From assembly GCA_937996795.1 (NCBI GenBank), contig CALKUH010000032.1:7168-71167 (forward strand): a stretch of DNA of 64,000 nucleotides. The letters are read 5' to 3'. Under the pieces are notes generated by a model. The model was not told the DNA's origin. It made no database searches and worked only from the letters and a program-made list of their open reading frames with translations. Positions 9,462 to 17,770 of this stretch are shown here, one piece after another (position 1 is the stretch's first letter; every line of letters starts with the position of its first letter). The stretch is from an uncultured Verrucomicrobiota bacterium (lineage in GTDB: Bacteria > Verrucomicrobiota > Kiritimatiellia > CAIVKH01). The position numbers and the translations under genes are program-made.

Positions 9462-9504
9462 GCGCCGAATATTGCCGCGGGGTTTTCTCGTGGCAGCGTG
9501 ATTT

Positions 9505-10623
9505 ATGGCGGAACCCACCAGCTCTCCAGAACCGACACCGCCGGAACGGCCCGAAGGGGCGAAACCGGGCGACGCATTCTCCCCCGATGAATTGCGCGCG
9601 ATCACGCAGGAGGTGTCGTCGCTGTATCCGCCGCCGCGCCTCGGCACGGAACTCGTCCTGCTGGAAGTGAACCCGCACCGCGCCCATGCCTACTGGAACG
9701 TGGACGTGGAGGATTTCCAGGCCGCCGCCCGCGAGACGGGCCTCGACGGTCCCCCGATGATCCTGCGCCTGTACGACGTGACCGGGGTTGCCCACGATGC
9801 GCAGCAGGCGCACTCCTATTTCGATCTCCAGGTCCAGGGCCTGCAGGGACACTGGTACGTTGATTTGTGGAAAGACGGTCGCTGCTATGTCGCTGAACTC
9901 GGGTTGCGACGCCCTTCCGGCGGCTTGGTTCCGCTCGCGCGTTCAAACGCCGTCTCCACGCCGCCTGCGTCCGAATCGGCGCTTTACGACACGACCGCGC
10001 TTGATGTCGCGGGCGCGCACGCCGCGAATCTGCGTATGGCGGACGAGGCTGTTGAGCCCGATGCGCCGCCAGCGCCTGCCGCGGAGGAACCCGCGCCTGT
10101 CGGAGTGGCCATTCAGGCGCCCGTCGAGTCGCGCGCCGTTCCGCCGGCTGATGCGCCGCGACTGCATCCGATGCCCCCGGCCGATCCGACCGCTCCGGTG
10201 GCGCCCGAGGCGCCGTACCACGACTGGCCGAGCGCGGAGGAGTTGTCCCGCCATGTGCCGGACACCTCCGGCGCCGCGCCGGAACTGCCGCCCGCCCCCG
10301 CGCCGTCGGCGGAGGCCGGACCGGCGCCCGCGCAGCCGGCCCCCGAGCCCGATCGGACGCCGCCTCCCGCGCCGCCCGCCTCGCTCCCGCTGGAACACTA
10401 CGTGTCGCTGTCCAGTTTTGAAAACGGACGCGCACAGGTCGCCTTGGAGGTCAACGTCGAGTTGCACATTTACGGCCGCGCCAAGCCCGGCACGCAGGTC
10501 TCGTTCTACGGACAGCCGGTGGCGCTGCAACCCGACGGCTCCTTCTCCATCCGCAAACCGCTGCCCCACGGCGCCGTCGTCCTCCCGCTGCTCGCGGTGG
10601 AGCCGCCCCCGGCGCAGTCGTGA
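9505..10623 (+). CDS. DUF4912 domain protein with a long Pro/Ala-rich linker
   Basis: Residues about 25-145 match the DUF4912 pattern: a hydrophobic core LVLLEVNPHRAHAYWNV, then ILRLYDVTG, then HWYVDLWKDGRCYVAELGL. A low-complexity Pro/Ala/Glu linker of about 150 residues follows. The last 70 residues form a second small beta-rich segment (HYVSLSSFENGR onward). DUF4912 genes are often next to GH57/DUF1957 branching enzymes, as here, where the next gene begins within six bases. Function is unknown; a carbohydrate-binding or scaffolding role is inference. No signal peptide is present. Confidence 0.82.
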   Translation: MAEPTSSPEPTPPERPEGAKPGDAFSPDELRAITQEVSSLYPPPRLGTELVLLEVNPHRAHAYWNVDVEDFQAAARETGLDGPPMILRLYDVTGVAHDAQQAHSYFDLQVQGLQGHWYVDLWKDGRCYVAELGLRRPSGGLVPLARSNAVSTPPASESALYDTTALDVAGAHAANLRMADEAVEPDAPPAPAAEEPAPVGVAIQAPVESRAVPPADAPRLHPMPPADPTAPVAPEAPYHDWPSAEELSRHVPDTSGAAPELPPAPAPSAEAGPAPAQPAPEPDRTPPPAPPASLPLEHYVSLSSFENGRAQVALEVNVELHIYGRAKPGTQVSFYGQPVALQPDGSFSIRKPLPHGAVVLPLLAVEPPPAQS

Positions 10624-10628
10624 GTGCC

Positions 10629-12263
10629 ATGCCGCGCGGGTACCTGAGCCTCGTCCTCCACGGACACCTGCCGTATGTCCGGCACCCGGAATACGAGGAA
10701 TTCTTCGAGGAGCGCTGGCTGTTCGAGGCGATCACGGAGTGCTACGTGCCGCTGGTGAAGGTGTGCGACGGCCTGCTGGCCGACGGCATCCCGTTCCGCT
10801 TCGCGCTCTCGCTGTCGCCGACGCTGTGCGCGATGCTGCAGGATGACCTGCTGCAGCGGCGCTACCTGAAGCACCTCGAAAAACTGATCGAGCTTTCGCA
10901 CAAGGAAGTCGCCCGCACGGCGGCGGACCCCAGGCGCAACGCGCTCGCCGTTTACTACCGCGACTGGTTCCTGGACACCGTCCGCATCTACGACGCGCGC
11001 CACGGGCGCGATCTCGTCAAGGCCTTCCGCCGCTTCCAGGAGGCCGGCGCGCTCGAGCTGTTCACGACCAGCGCGACGCACGGCTACCTGCCGCTGTTGA
11101 AGACGCATCCGGAGGCCGTCGAGGCGCAGGTCCGCATCGGCGCGGAAAGCTACCGCCGCTGTTTCGGGCGCGCCGCGCGCGGGATCTGGGTCCCCGAATG
11201 CGCCTACTATCCCGGCCTCGAGCAGGTGCTCGGCGACCACGGGTTCCGCTACTTCTTCGTCGACGCGCACGGCATCCTCAATGCCAGCGTGCGCCCGCGC
11301 CACGGCGTGTTCGCGCCGCTCGCGTGCGCCAACGGCGTCGCGGCCTTCGGGCGCGATCCCGAATCCTCGCGCCAGGTGTGGAGTTCGCACGAAGGCTATC
11401 CGGGCGACTTTGACTACCGCGATTTCTACCGCGACCTCGGGTTCGACGCGGACTTCGAATACATCAAACCCTACATCCTCGACGGGAAAACGCGCATCCT
11501 GACCGGCATCAAATACCACCGCGTCACCGGGCGCGACGCGCCGAAGGAGCTGTACGATCCGAAGATCGCGCGCGACAAGGCCGCGCTGCACGCGGGGCAC
11601 TTCCTCGAATGCCGCCAGAAACAAGTCGCGTGGCATGCGGAACGCATGGACCGCCCGCCGCTGGTCGTGTCGCCCTACGACGCCGAGCTGTTCGGGCACT
11701 GGTGGTTCGAGGGGCCGCAGTTCATCGACTTCCTCATCCGCAAGGCCGTCTTCGACCAGCAGGACGTGGAGCTCGTCACGCCCGGCGATTACCTCGACCG
11801 CCACCCGGTGCTGCAACAGGCCACGCCCTCCGCCTCAAGCTGGGGCTGGCAGGGCTACAACGAGTGCTGGCTCAGCGGGTGCAATGAATGGATCTATCCC
11901 GAGCTGCACCGCGCCGCGGGCGTGATGGTGGAGCTCGCCACGGCGTTCCGCGCCGAGCCGTCCGGCTCCATGCGCGAACGCCTGCTCAACCAGGCCCTGC
12001 GCTCGCTGCTGCTGGCGCAGTCGTCCGACTGGCCGTTCATCATGAAATGCGGCACCGCGGTGGACTACGCCAACAAGCGCGTGCGCGACCAGCTCGCCCG
12101 GTTCCACTACCTGTGCGACGCCGTCCGCAAAAACGACATCGACCCGCGCAAGCTCGAGGCGCTGGAGCATATGGATCAGATCTTTCCCTTCGCCGACTTC
12201 CGCTGCTACGCCGCCGCCGCGCAGCAACCGGCCACCGCGGAAACCAACACCCTGTCCGCGTGA
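10629..12263 (+). CDS. GH57 / DUF1957 1,4-alpha-glucan branching enzyme
   Basis: The product is 544 residues from ATG 10629. GTG 10620, which overlaps the previous stop as GTGA, is the alternative start. It begins MPRGYLSLVLHGHLPYVRHP, typical of the GH57 branching subgroup. The nucleophile is Glu190 in WVPECAYYPG, and the acid/base is Asp351 in SPYDAELFGHWWFEGP. The C-terminal third fits DUF1957. It makes alpha-1,6 branches, so this genome carries both GH13 and GH57 branching enzymes in one cluster. It is probably translated in coupling with the DUF4912 gene. Confidence 0.92.
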   Translation: MPRGYLSLVLHGHLPYVRHPEYEEFFEERWLFEAITECYVPLVKVCDGLLADGIPFRFALSLSPTLCAMLQDDLLQRRYLKHLEKLIELSHKEVARTAADPRRNALAVYYRDWFLDTVRIYDARHGRDLVKAFRRFQEAGALELFTTSATHGYLPLLKTHPEAVEAQVRIGAESYRRCFGRAARGIWVPECAYYPGLEQVLGDHGFRYFFVDAHGILNASVRPRHGVFAPLACANGVAAFGRDPESSRQVWSSHEGYPGDFDYRDFYRDLGFDADFEYIKPYILDGKTRILTGIKYHRVTGRDAPKELYDPKIARDKAALHAGHFLECRQKQVAWHAERMDRPPLVVSPYDAELFGHWWFEGPQFIDFLIRKAVFDQQDVELVTPGDYLDRHPVLQQATPSASSWGWQGYNECWLSGCNEWIYPELHRAAGVMVELATAFRAEPSGSMRERLLNQALRSLLLAQSSDWPFIMKCGTAVDYANKRVRDQLARFHYLCDAVRKNDIDPRKLEALEHMDQIFPFADFRCYAAAAQQPATAETNTLSA

Positions 12264-12284
12264 GCAACCCGCGGAACTCTCCGC

Positions 12285-12313
12285 TTGCGCGGCGCCAGGT
12301 GAATCGTTAGCTT
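12285..12313 (+). promoter_or_regulatory. Predicted promoter of tRNA-Ser
   Basis: TTGCGC (12285-12290) and TAGCTT (12308-12313) are separated by 17 bases and lie 23 bases before the mature tRNA 5' end. This spacing fits a short 5' leader removed by RNase P. Confidence 0.5.
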
Positions 12314-12336
12314 CGGCCCCCGTTCCCCGCCGCCGT

Positions 12337-12426
<90 letters not shown>

Positions 12427-12543
12427 TCCTTCGCTCTACAGCCGCTGACGGGCTTGAGCTACTTACGCAGCCGCAGGGCGTGGCCGGGCCATGTTTTACG
12501 TCTATCGCATTCAAGACCCGCACGCCGCTGGACGATCCTTGAC

Positions 12544-12572
12544 TTGGTAACGGCGTCCCTCTGCGGTATAGT
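12544..12572 (+). promoter_or_regulatory. Predicted promoter placing +1 at the ATG (leaderless)
   Basis: TTGGTA (12544-12549) and TATAGT (12567-12572) are 17 bases apart. Only six bases (CCACGC) separate the -10 box from ATG 12579, so transcription would start at about the A of the start codon. The string from -10 box through start codon, TATAGTCCACGCATGAA, recurs exactly on the minus strand before the gene at 57173. Confidence 0.55.
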
Positions 12573-12578
12573 CCACGC

Positions 12579-13634
12579 ATGAACCGTTGGGTCACGTTGG
12601 GTGTGGTGCTGTGCCTGCTGCCGGCCGGCCGGGCGGGCGCGCAGGCGGAGCCGCGGCGTCCGCGGCCGCCGCCGGATTACAGTTCGCGCGTGAACCTGCA
12701 CGAAACGCCGATCTCCGTCGCCCCGCCCATCCCGGAGGCGCGGCCCGAAGACACGCTTCCGCCCGGCGCGCTGAATGCCGCGCCGCCCGAACTGGGACGT
12801 CCGGCCCCGCTTTCCGTCCAGCCCGCGCCGCGCCCCGACCTGGCGCCGGACCGCGGCGCGCTCAACCGATCCCGCGATGCGCGGACCGGGCAGCCGGATG
12901 CCTCGACGCCCTCGGGGTGGGGCTGGCTGGCGGATGAGGTGGCGACCAATCGCGCCAAACGCATCGCCGCGGACCAGCGCGCCGCGCGCGAGGCGGCGGC
13001 GGAGGAAGCCGATCCCTACGCGGAATTCATCGACGAAATGATCGCGCCCGTCACCAACCAGGAGCGCTCCGCGCAGTCCACCCGCGCGCGGCCCGATGCG
13101 GAACGCGGCGCGCAGGAACGCCCGACGTTCCAGCCGGTGCTCGGGTGGGGCAGCGACTGGGGCGACGGGTCGGCCAGCCTCGTGGACCTCACCGCCGTCA
13201 CCGCCGCGCGCGATGTGGAGGAGCGTGCCGCGCGTTCGCGCGAGCGCGAGGAGTCCGCGCCGCCGGCGCAGCGCCTGATCGCGCCCAATGCTCCTGTGTA
13301 CCAGGAACACGCGCGGGAGGAGCCGGTGGATGAGCGCGAAGAGCGCAACGCATCGCGCGGGTTCAAGGGCGCCGAAGCCTCCGGCCTCTGGGACACACGG
13401 GCCGCGTCAACGGCCGGCACGGAACCGGGCCGCATGCCGGCGTCCGCATTCGGTGAACCCGCCGTCGCGGGCACCACCTTTTCGCCGTTCGAGATTCGCC
13501 CCGCCGAGTCGCTGTCGCTCGCTCCGGTGGCGGTGCCGCCGGTCGCCGCGCCCACCGCGGAATCCCCGTCGATGTCCCTCGGCGGCATGGGGTCCGAGTC
13601 CGAGCGCGCTGCGCCCAAAACGTTGCCGTGGTAG
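12579..13634 (+). CDS. Secreted low-complexity Pro/Ala/Arg/Glu-rich protein
   Basis: This 351-residue protein has a signal peptide (MNRWVTLGVVLCLLPAGRAGAQA) with a likely cleavage site after GAQA. The rest is low complexity, rich in Ala, Pro, Arg and Glu, with no recognisable fold or catalytic motif. A weak heptad-like charged stretch near residues 120-145 may be helical. It appears to be transcribed alone from a leaderless promoter and is followed by the convergent purQ. Function unknown. Confidence 0.75.
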   Translation: MNRWVTLGVVLCLLPAGRAGAQAEPRRPRPPPDYSSRVNLHETPISVAPPIPEARPEDTLPPGALNAAPPELGRPAPLSVQPAPRPDLAPDRGALNRSRDARTGQPDASTPSGWGWLADEVATNRAKRIAADQRAAREAAAEEADPYAEFIDEMIAPVTNQERSAQSTRARPDAERGAQERPTFQPVLGWGSDWGDGSASLVDLTAVTAARDVEERAARSREREESAPPAQRLIAPNAPVYQEHAREEPVDEREERNASRGFKGAEASGLWDTRAASTAGTEPGRMPASAFGEPAVAGTTFSPFEIRPAESLSLAPVAVPPVAAPTAESPSMSLGGMGSESERAAPKTLPW

Positions 13635-13678
13635 CACGGAGGAGGGAGGAATTCCCCCGACACTCGCCCGCGTCCCTC

Positions 13679-14479
13679 CTACGCGCCGCGCAGGTATTCG
13701 ACAGCGTTGGTGAAAAAGGACAGGCCCGCGCCGTGTTCCGGCAGCTCGCCGCGCACTTTCTGGACATCCCAGTGCGGATGGTTCTCAGGGAACAGGTACG
13801 CCTCGGGGTGGGGCATCAGCCCGAACACGCGCCCCGTCGGGTCGCACAGCCCGGCGATCGCCTTCACCGATCCGTTGGGGTTGTGCGGGAATTTTTGCGT
13901 CGCCTTGCCCGTCGCGGGATCGATGTAGCGGCACGGCGCGAGTTTTTTGCGCTCAATCCGGCTCAGCACCGCGCGCGACGCGGTGAAGACGCGGCCCTCG
14001 CCATGCCGGATCGGCAGGTCCATCTGCGTCAGGCCTTTCGTAAAAATGCACGGGCTGTCCGGCTCGAAGCGCAGGCGCACCCAGAAGTTTTGGAAATGAC
14101 CGCAGTCGTTCTGCTGCAGCGAAACGGTCGGCGTAAAATAATCGCCGTCGAGCCCCGGCAGCAGGCCCAGCTTGGCCAGGATCTGGAACCCGTTGCACAC
14201 GCCCAGCACGATGCGGCCCCGGTCGAGGAACGCCTGCACCTCGTCGCGCAACTGCGTGCGCACGCGGTTCGCGTACACCAGGCCCGAGCCCAGGTGGTCG
14301 CCGAACGAAAAGCCGCCAATCACCATCAGCCCCGCCGCCTCGCGCAACAGTGCGGGGGTTTCCACCACGTCGTTCAAATGCGCCAGCCGCGGCTCGGCGC
14401 CCGCCAGCCGCCACGCGTGCGCCGACTCCGCCTCGCAGTTCAGTCCGTAGCCGGTGAGGATGAGGATGGGGGGATTCAT
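13679..14479 (-). CDS. purQ: Phosphoribosylformylglycinamidine synthase, glutaminase subunit PurQ
   Basis: PurQ supplies ammonia from glutamine to PurL for conversion of FGAR to FGAM, step four of purine synthesis. The 266-residue class I amidotransferase has its nucleophile at Cys95 in GVCNGFQIL and the catalytic His in LMPHPEAY near the C-terminus. It is somewhat longer than the short 225-residue PurQ type. It lies 140 bases downstream of purL on the minus strand. The gap carries a tandem CAACGTCTGT element with a promoter-like core. The leader next to ATG is pyrimidine-rich and has no Shine-Dalgarno sequence. Confidence 0.95.
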   Translation of the reverse strand: MNPPILILTGYGLNCEAESAHAWRLAGAEPRLAHLNDVVETPALLREAAGLMVIGGFSFGDHLGSGLVYANRVRTQLRDEVQAFLDRGRIVLGVCNGFQILAKLGLLPGLDGDYFTPTVSLQQNDCGHFQNFWVRLRFEPDSPCIFTKGLTQMDLPIRHGEGRVFTASRAVLSRIERKKLAPCRYIDPATGKATQKFPHNPNGSVKAIAGLCDPTGRVFGLMPHPEAYLFPENHPHWDVQKVRGELPEHGAGLSFFTNAVEYLRGA

Positions 14480-14498
14480 GGGGAGTCGAGGGGAAGAA

Positions 14499-14620
14499 GG
14501 TGTCGGGTGTCGGGTGTCGGGGAGGGAGGGAGGCGGCTCCCAAGAAAGTTATTACAGACGTTGTAAGTGCTATAAATCATTTTTACAGACGTTGAAAATT
14601 CCTCGCCGACACCCGACACC
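14499..14620. repeat. GTGTCGGG / CCCGACAC inverted repeat enclosing the purQ control region
   Basis: A tandem GGTGTCGGGTGTCGGGTGTC run at 14499-14522 faces CCGACACCCGACACC at 14606-14620. The right arm runs into the purL stop codon. The arms enclose the tandem CAACGTCTGT element. The same CGACACCC arm motif recurs at 17648-17758 around the spacer before the histidine kinase, and a single copy lies near 4772. Confidence 0.65.
14552..14594 (-). promoter_or_regulatory. Tandem CAACGTCTGT element over a promoter-like core before purQ
   Basis: On the minus strand CAACGTCTGTAA occurs at 14594-14583 and again at 14563-14552, exactly 31 bases apart and in direct orientation. A -10-like TATAGC (14574-14569) lies between them. 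A weak -35, TTTTCA (14598-14593), overlaps the distal copy with an 18-base spacer. The proximal copy would cover the transcription start. The same arrangement occurs at 30954-30996. It is a candidate repressor operator for a purine regulon; this is inference. Confidence 0.55.
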
Positions 14621-17595
14621 TACAATCCCTGTTTGAAGGCCTTCCTCATTTTCTCAAGGGGCAGTTCGACCACAGGGCGCCCGAAGAAAGTCACATGGAG
14701 TTCCGGCGCGGCCTCGACCGTGCCGACGCGCGCGCAGGGCAGGCCGCGGAACACGGCCTCCAGCTCCGCCACGCGCTCCGGCGCACAGGTGACGACGAAC
14801 CGGCTGTTGCTTTCGGCGAACAGCAGCGCGTCGAGGTCGGCGCCCTGTTCCGGCACGCGCTCCAGCTCGATCCGCGCGCCGAGCTCGCCGCCCAGCGCGG
14901 AAAGCGAGAAGGCCACGGCGAGCCCGCCGAGCGTCGGCGTGTGGCATGACCGCAGCAGCCCGCGCACCTGCGCCTCGTTCAGCGCGTGGTACAGCGACTT
15001 CGCGCCCTCGATGTCGAGCGAGGGCGGCGCGCCGCCGACCCGGTGCGGCTGGCCCGCGGCCTTCGCGCGCAGGCGGTGGTATTCCGAGCCGCCGAGTTCA
15101 TCCTTCGTGAGGCCGAGCACGAAAATCGCGTCGCCCTCGCGCTTGAACGGCATCGTCACCGCCTGCCGCACGTCGTCGATCTTGCCGAGCGTCGAGAAGA
15201 GCAGGGTGGGCGGGATCGATATCTTGCGCCCGCCGCGCACCGAGTCGTTCTTCATGCTGTCCTTGCCGCTCACCAGCGGCACGCCGTACGCGGTGCACAC
15301 GTCGTAGAGCGCCTGGTTCGCGCGCACGAGCTGCGCCATCTTGTACGGGCCGTCGGGCGTTTTCTCGGACAGCACCGGGTCGGGCCAGCAGAAGTTGTCG
15401 AGGCCGGCGATGCGATCCCAGCGGCCGCCGACGCTGACGATGCGGCGCACGCCCTCGTCCACCACCGACGCGGCCATCGCGTAGGTGTCGAGGTCGGACA
15501 GGAACGGGTTCACGCCCTCGGCGATCACGATGCCCTCGCGGCTGCCGTACTCCACGCGCATCACCGTCGCGTCGCTGGGCATGTCGCTGCGCACGCCGAC
15601 AAACGGCTTCACGACGCTGAGGCCCTTCACCTCGCCGTCGTAAATGCGGCTCTTCTCCTCCTTCGAGCAGACGTTGAGCGCGCCGAGCAGCTTCACGAGC
15701 CAGCGCGAGCGGTCCCCGGCGCGCAGCGCGCGCGGCGCGGGCACGCGCGGCGGCGCCCACACGGCGGGAATCTCCAGCTTCGGGCAGCCGTCGTGCAGGA
15801 AGTCGAGGCCCAGCGCGCCGCAGAGGCGGTCGCGATGCCACACGCGCAGGACGCCGGTGTCGGTGAACGTGCCGACCTTCGCGACCTCCACGTCGCGCCG
15901 CTTCGCCAGCGCCGCGAACGCGTCCCACTGCGCCGGCGGCACCGCGAGCGTCATGCGCTCCTGCGCCTCGGACAGGAAAATCTCCCACGGCTGCAAGCCC
16001 TCGTACTTGAGCGGGGCGTCGGTCAAATCCACCTCCGCGCCGCCGCTCAGCCGGCACATCTCGCCGATGGAGCTGCTCAAGCCGCCCGCGCCGTTGTCGG
16101 TCAGCGCGCGGAACAGGCCGAGGTCGCGCGCTTCGATGAGGAACTCGTACATCTTGCGCTGCGTGATCGGGTCGCCGATCTGCACCGCCTGCGCGGGCGA
16201 TTCCTGTCGCAGCTCCTCCGAGGAGAACGTCGCGCCGTGGATGCCGTCCTTGCCGACGCGCCCGCCCGCCTGCACGATGAAGTCGCCGGGGACCACTTCC
16301 TTGCGCTCCGACGGCCCGCCGCCGACGGTGACCGGCAGCTTGCCGACCGTGCCGCAGAACACGAGCGGCTTGCCGAGGAACCGGTCGTCAAACCGCTCCC
16401 AGCCGCGCGCCCACGGGATGCCGCTCTGGTTGCCGCCGTCGATCACGCCGTGGTGCACGCCGTCGCGGATGCGGCGCGGGTGCATGAGCCCGCGCGGCAG
16501 CTCGCCGTCGTAGAAGGGCGAGCCGAAGCAGTAGCCCCACGTGTTGCACAGCATCTCGCCGCCGACGCCGGTGCCCATGGCGTCGCGGTTCACGCCGACG
16601 ATGCCGGTGATCGCGCCGCCGTACGGGTCCAGCGCGGACGGGCTGTTGTGCGTCTCTACCTTGAAGAGGACGTGCCAGCGCTCGTTGAACTTCACCACGC
16701 CCGCGTTGTCGCTGAACACCGACACGAGCCAGTCGATCCGCTTCGCGACCTCCTCGGTCGTCGCCTTGATAAACGTCTTGAACAGCGAGTCGATCACGCG
16801 CGTCGCGCCCGTCTCGTCGGTGTACTGCACGCGTGCGGCGAAAATCTTGTGTTTGCAGTGCTCGCTCCACGTCTGCGCGATGCACTCCAGTTCGAGGTCC
16901 GTCGGCTGCGCGGGCAACCCGGCCTTCGCGCGCGCCGCCCGCACGTCGTCGCGCCGGTAGTAGTCGCGGATCGCGTGCATCTCCTCCAGCGTCAGCGAGA
17001 GGATGCCGTCGCGGCTGATTTTCATCAGCGCGTTATCGTCCACCTCGAGGTCGAACGTCCGCACCTGCGGCTCGCTCGCGTCGTGCATCGCCGGCGGCTC
17101 GGTGTTCACCGGGGCCAACGCCCATTCGCCGGGCGCATACACGCGCACCGTCTGGATCAGCGGGTTGGCCAGCAGCTCGCGCGCGATGCGGTCCGCCTGT
17201 TCGCGGTCCAGCGCGCCGGACAGGAAATACTGGGTGGCCGTGTAGACGTCCTCATATTCGCCCAGCGCCCGCCCGAGCACATCCTGCACCACCGTGCGCG
17301 TCGTGCGCCCGACGTTGTCGGTCACGCCGGGCTTGAAACCGATCTCGACCAGCCACGCGAACGACGCCGGCGCGGGCAGGCGGTTCATCGCGGTGTCCTG
17401 CGTCACCGGGTCGGCGATCGCCGCCGCCACCGTGCGCGCCTCCGCGTCCGCCAGCGGCGCGTCCACCAGGAACACGTCGCGCGTCGCGCACGCCGTCACC
17501 GGGACATGCAGGTAGGCGTGGGCCTGCCGCGCGACCCCCGCGCCCCGCGGGTCCGGCACGCCGTCCTTGAGTCCAACCTCGATGCGAATCGCCAT
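14620..17595 (-). CDS. purL: Phosphoribosylformylglycinamidine synthase PurL with fused PurS-like region
   Basis: PurL performs the ATP-dependent amidation of FGAR to FGAM using ammonia from PurQ. The 991-residue product starts at ATG 17595 (MAIRIEVGLKDG). Residues about 1-190 contain PurS-like alpha/beta segments (VEIGFKPGVTDNVG, then IQTVRVY). The two AIRS-like halves follow, with TWSEHCKHKIF in the first and VSGKDSMKND in the second. Small PurL is about 740 residues with separate PurS, and large PurL is about 1,300 with a fused glutaminase. This intermediate form, with PurS fused and PurQ separate, fits the adjacent purQ. GTG 17634 is a longer alternative start. Confidence 0.94.
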   Translation of the reverse strand: MAIRIEVGLKDGVPDPRGAGVARQAHAYLHVPVTACATRDVFLVDAPLADAEARTVAAAIADPVTQDTAMNRLPAPASFAWLVEIGFKPGVTDNVGRTTRTVVQDVLGRALGEYEDVYTATQYFLSGALDREQADRIARELLANPLIQTVRVYAPGEWALAPVNTEPPAMHDASEPQVRTFDLEVDDNALMKISRDGILSLTLEEMHAIRDYYRRDDVRAARAKAGLPAQPTDLELECIAQTWSEHCKHKIFAARVQYTDETGATRVIDSLFKTFIKATTEEVAKRIDWLVSVFSDNAGVVKFNERWHVLFKVETHNSPSALDPYGGAITGIVGVNRDAMGTGVGGEMLCNTWGYCFGSPFYDGELPRGLMHPRRIRDGVHHGVIDGGNQSGIPWARGWERFDDRFLGKPLVFCGTVGKLPVTVGGGPSERKEVVPGDFIVQAGGRVGKDGIHGATFSSEELRQESPAQAVQIGDPITQRKMYEFLIEARDLGLFRALTDNGAGGLSSSIGEMCRLSGGAEVDLTDAPLKYEGLQPWEIFLSEAQERMTLAVPPAQWDAFAALAKRRDVEVAKVGTFTDTGVLRVWHRDRLCGALGLDFLHDGCPKLEIPAVWAPPRVPAPRALRAGDRSRWLVKLLGALNVCSKEEKSRIYDGEVKGLSVVKPFVGVRSDMPSDATVMRVEYGSREGIVIAEGVNPFLSDLDTYAMAASVVDEGVRRIVSVGGRWDRIAGLDNFCWPDPVLSEKTPDGPYKMAQLVRANQALYDVCTAYGVPLVSGKDSMKNDSVRGGRKISIPPTLLFSTLGKIDDVRQAVTMPFKREGDAIFVLGLTKDELGGSEYHRLRAKAAGQPHRVGGAPPSLDIEGAKSLYHALNEAQVRGLLRSCHTPTLGGLAVAFSLSALGGELGARIELERVPEQGADLDALLFAESNSRFVVTCAPERVAELEAVFRGLPCARVGTVEAAPELHVTFFGRPVVELPLEKMRKAFKQGL

Positions 17596-17647
17596 AGCGC
17601 GTGCTGTTGTGGCGAAGACCGGCGCGAAGGTCACGGAGAAAATGAGT

Positions 17648-17758
17648 GGGTGTCGGGCAGGGGGAGCAGGTGCCGGGTTTCGGGTGTCGGTGAAAAAACA
17701 ATTCTACCGATTATCGTCCATATTTGTCATCCTCCCCGAAACCTGAAACCCGACACCC
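17648..17758. repeat. Inverted repeat between purL and the histidine kinase
   Basis: GGGTGTCGGG (17648-17657) pairs with CCCGACACCC (17749-17758), and inside them GGGTTTCGG pairs with CCGAAACC. The loop is an A/T-rich segment of about 35 bases. The arms belong to the same family as those at 14499-14620. The element lies between divergent genes and includes the likely promoter regions of both. It lacks the CAACGTCTGT motif. Confidence 0.6.
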
Positions 17759-17770
17759 TCTTCCCCCTCC

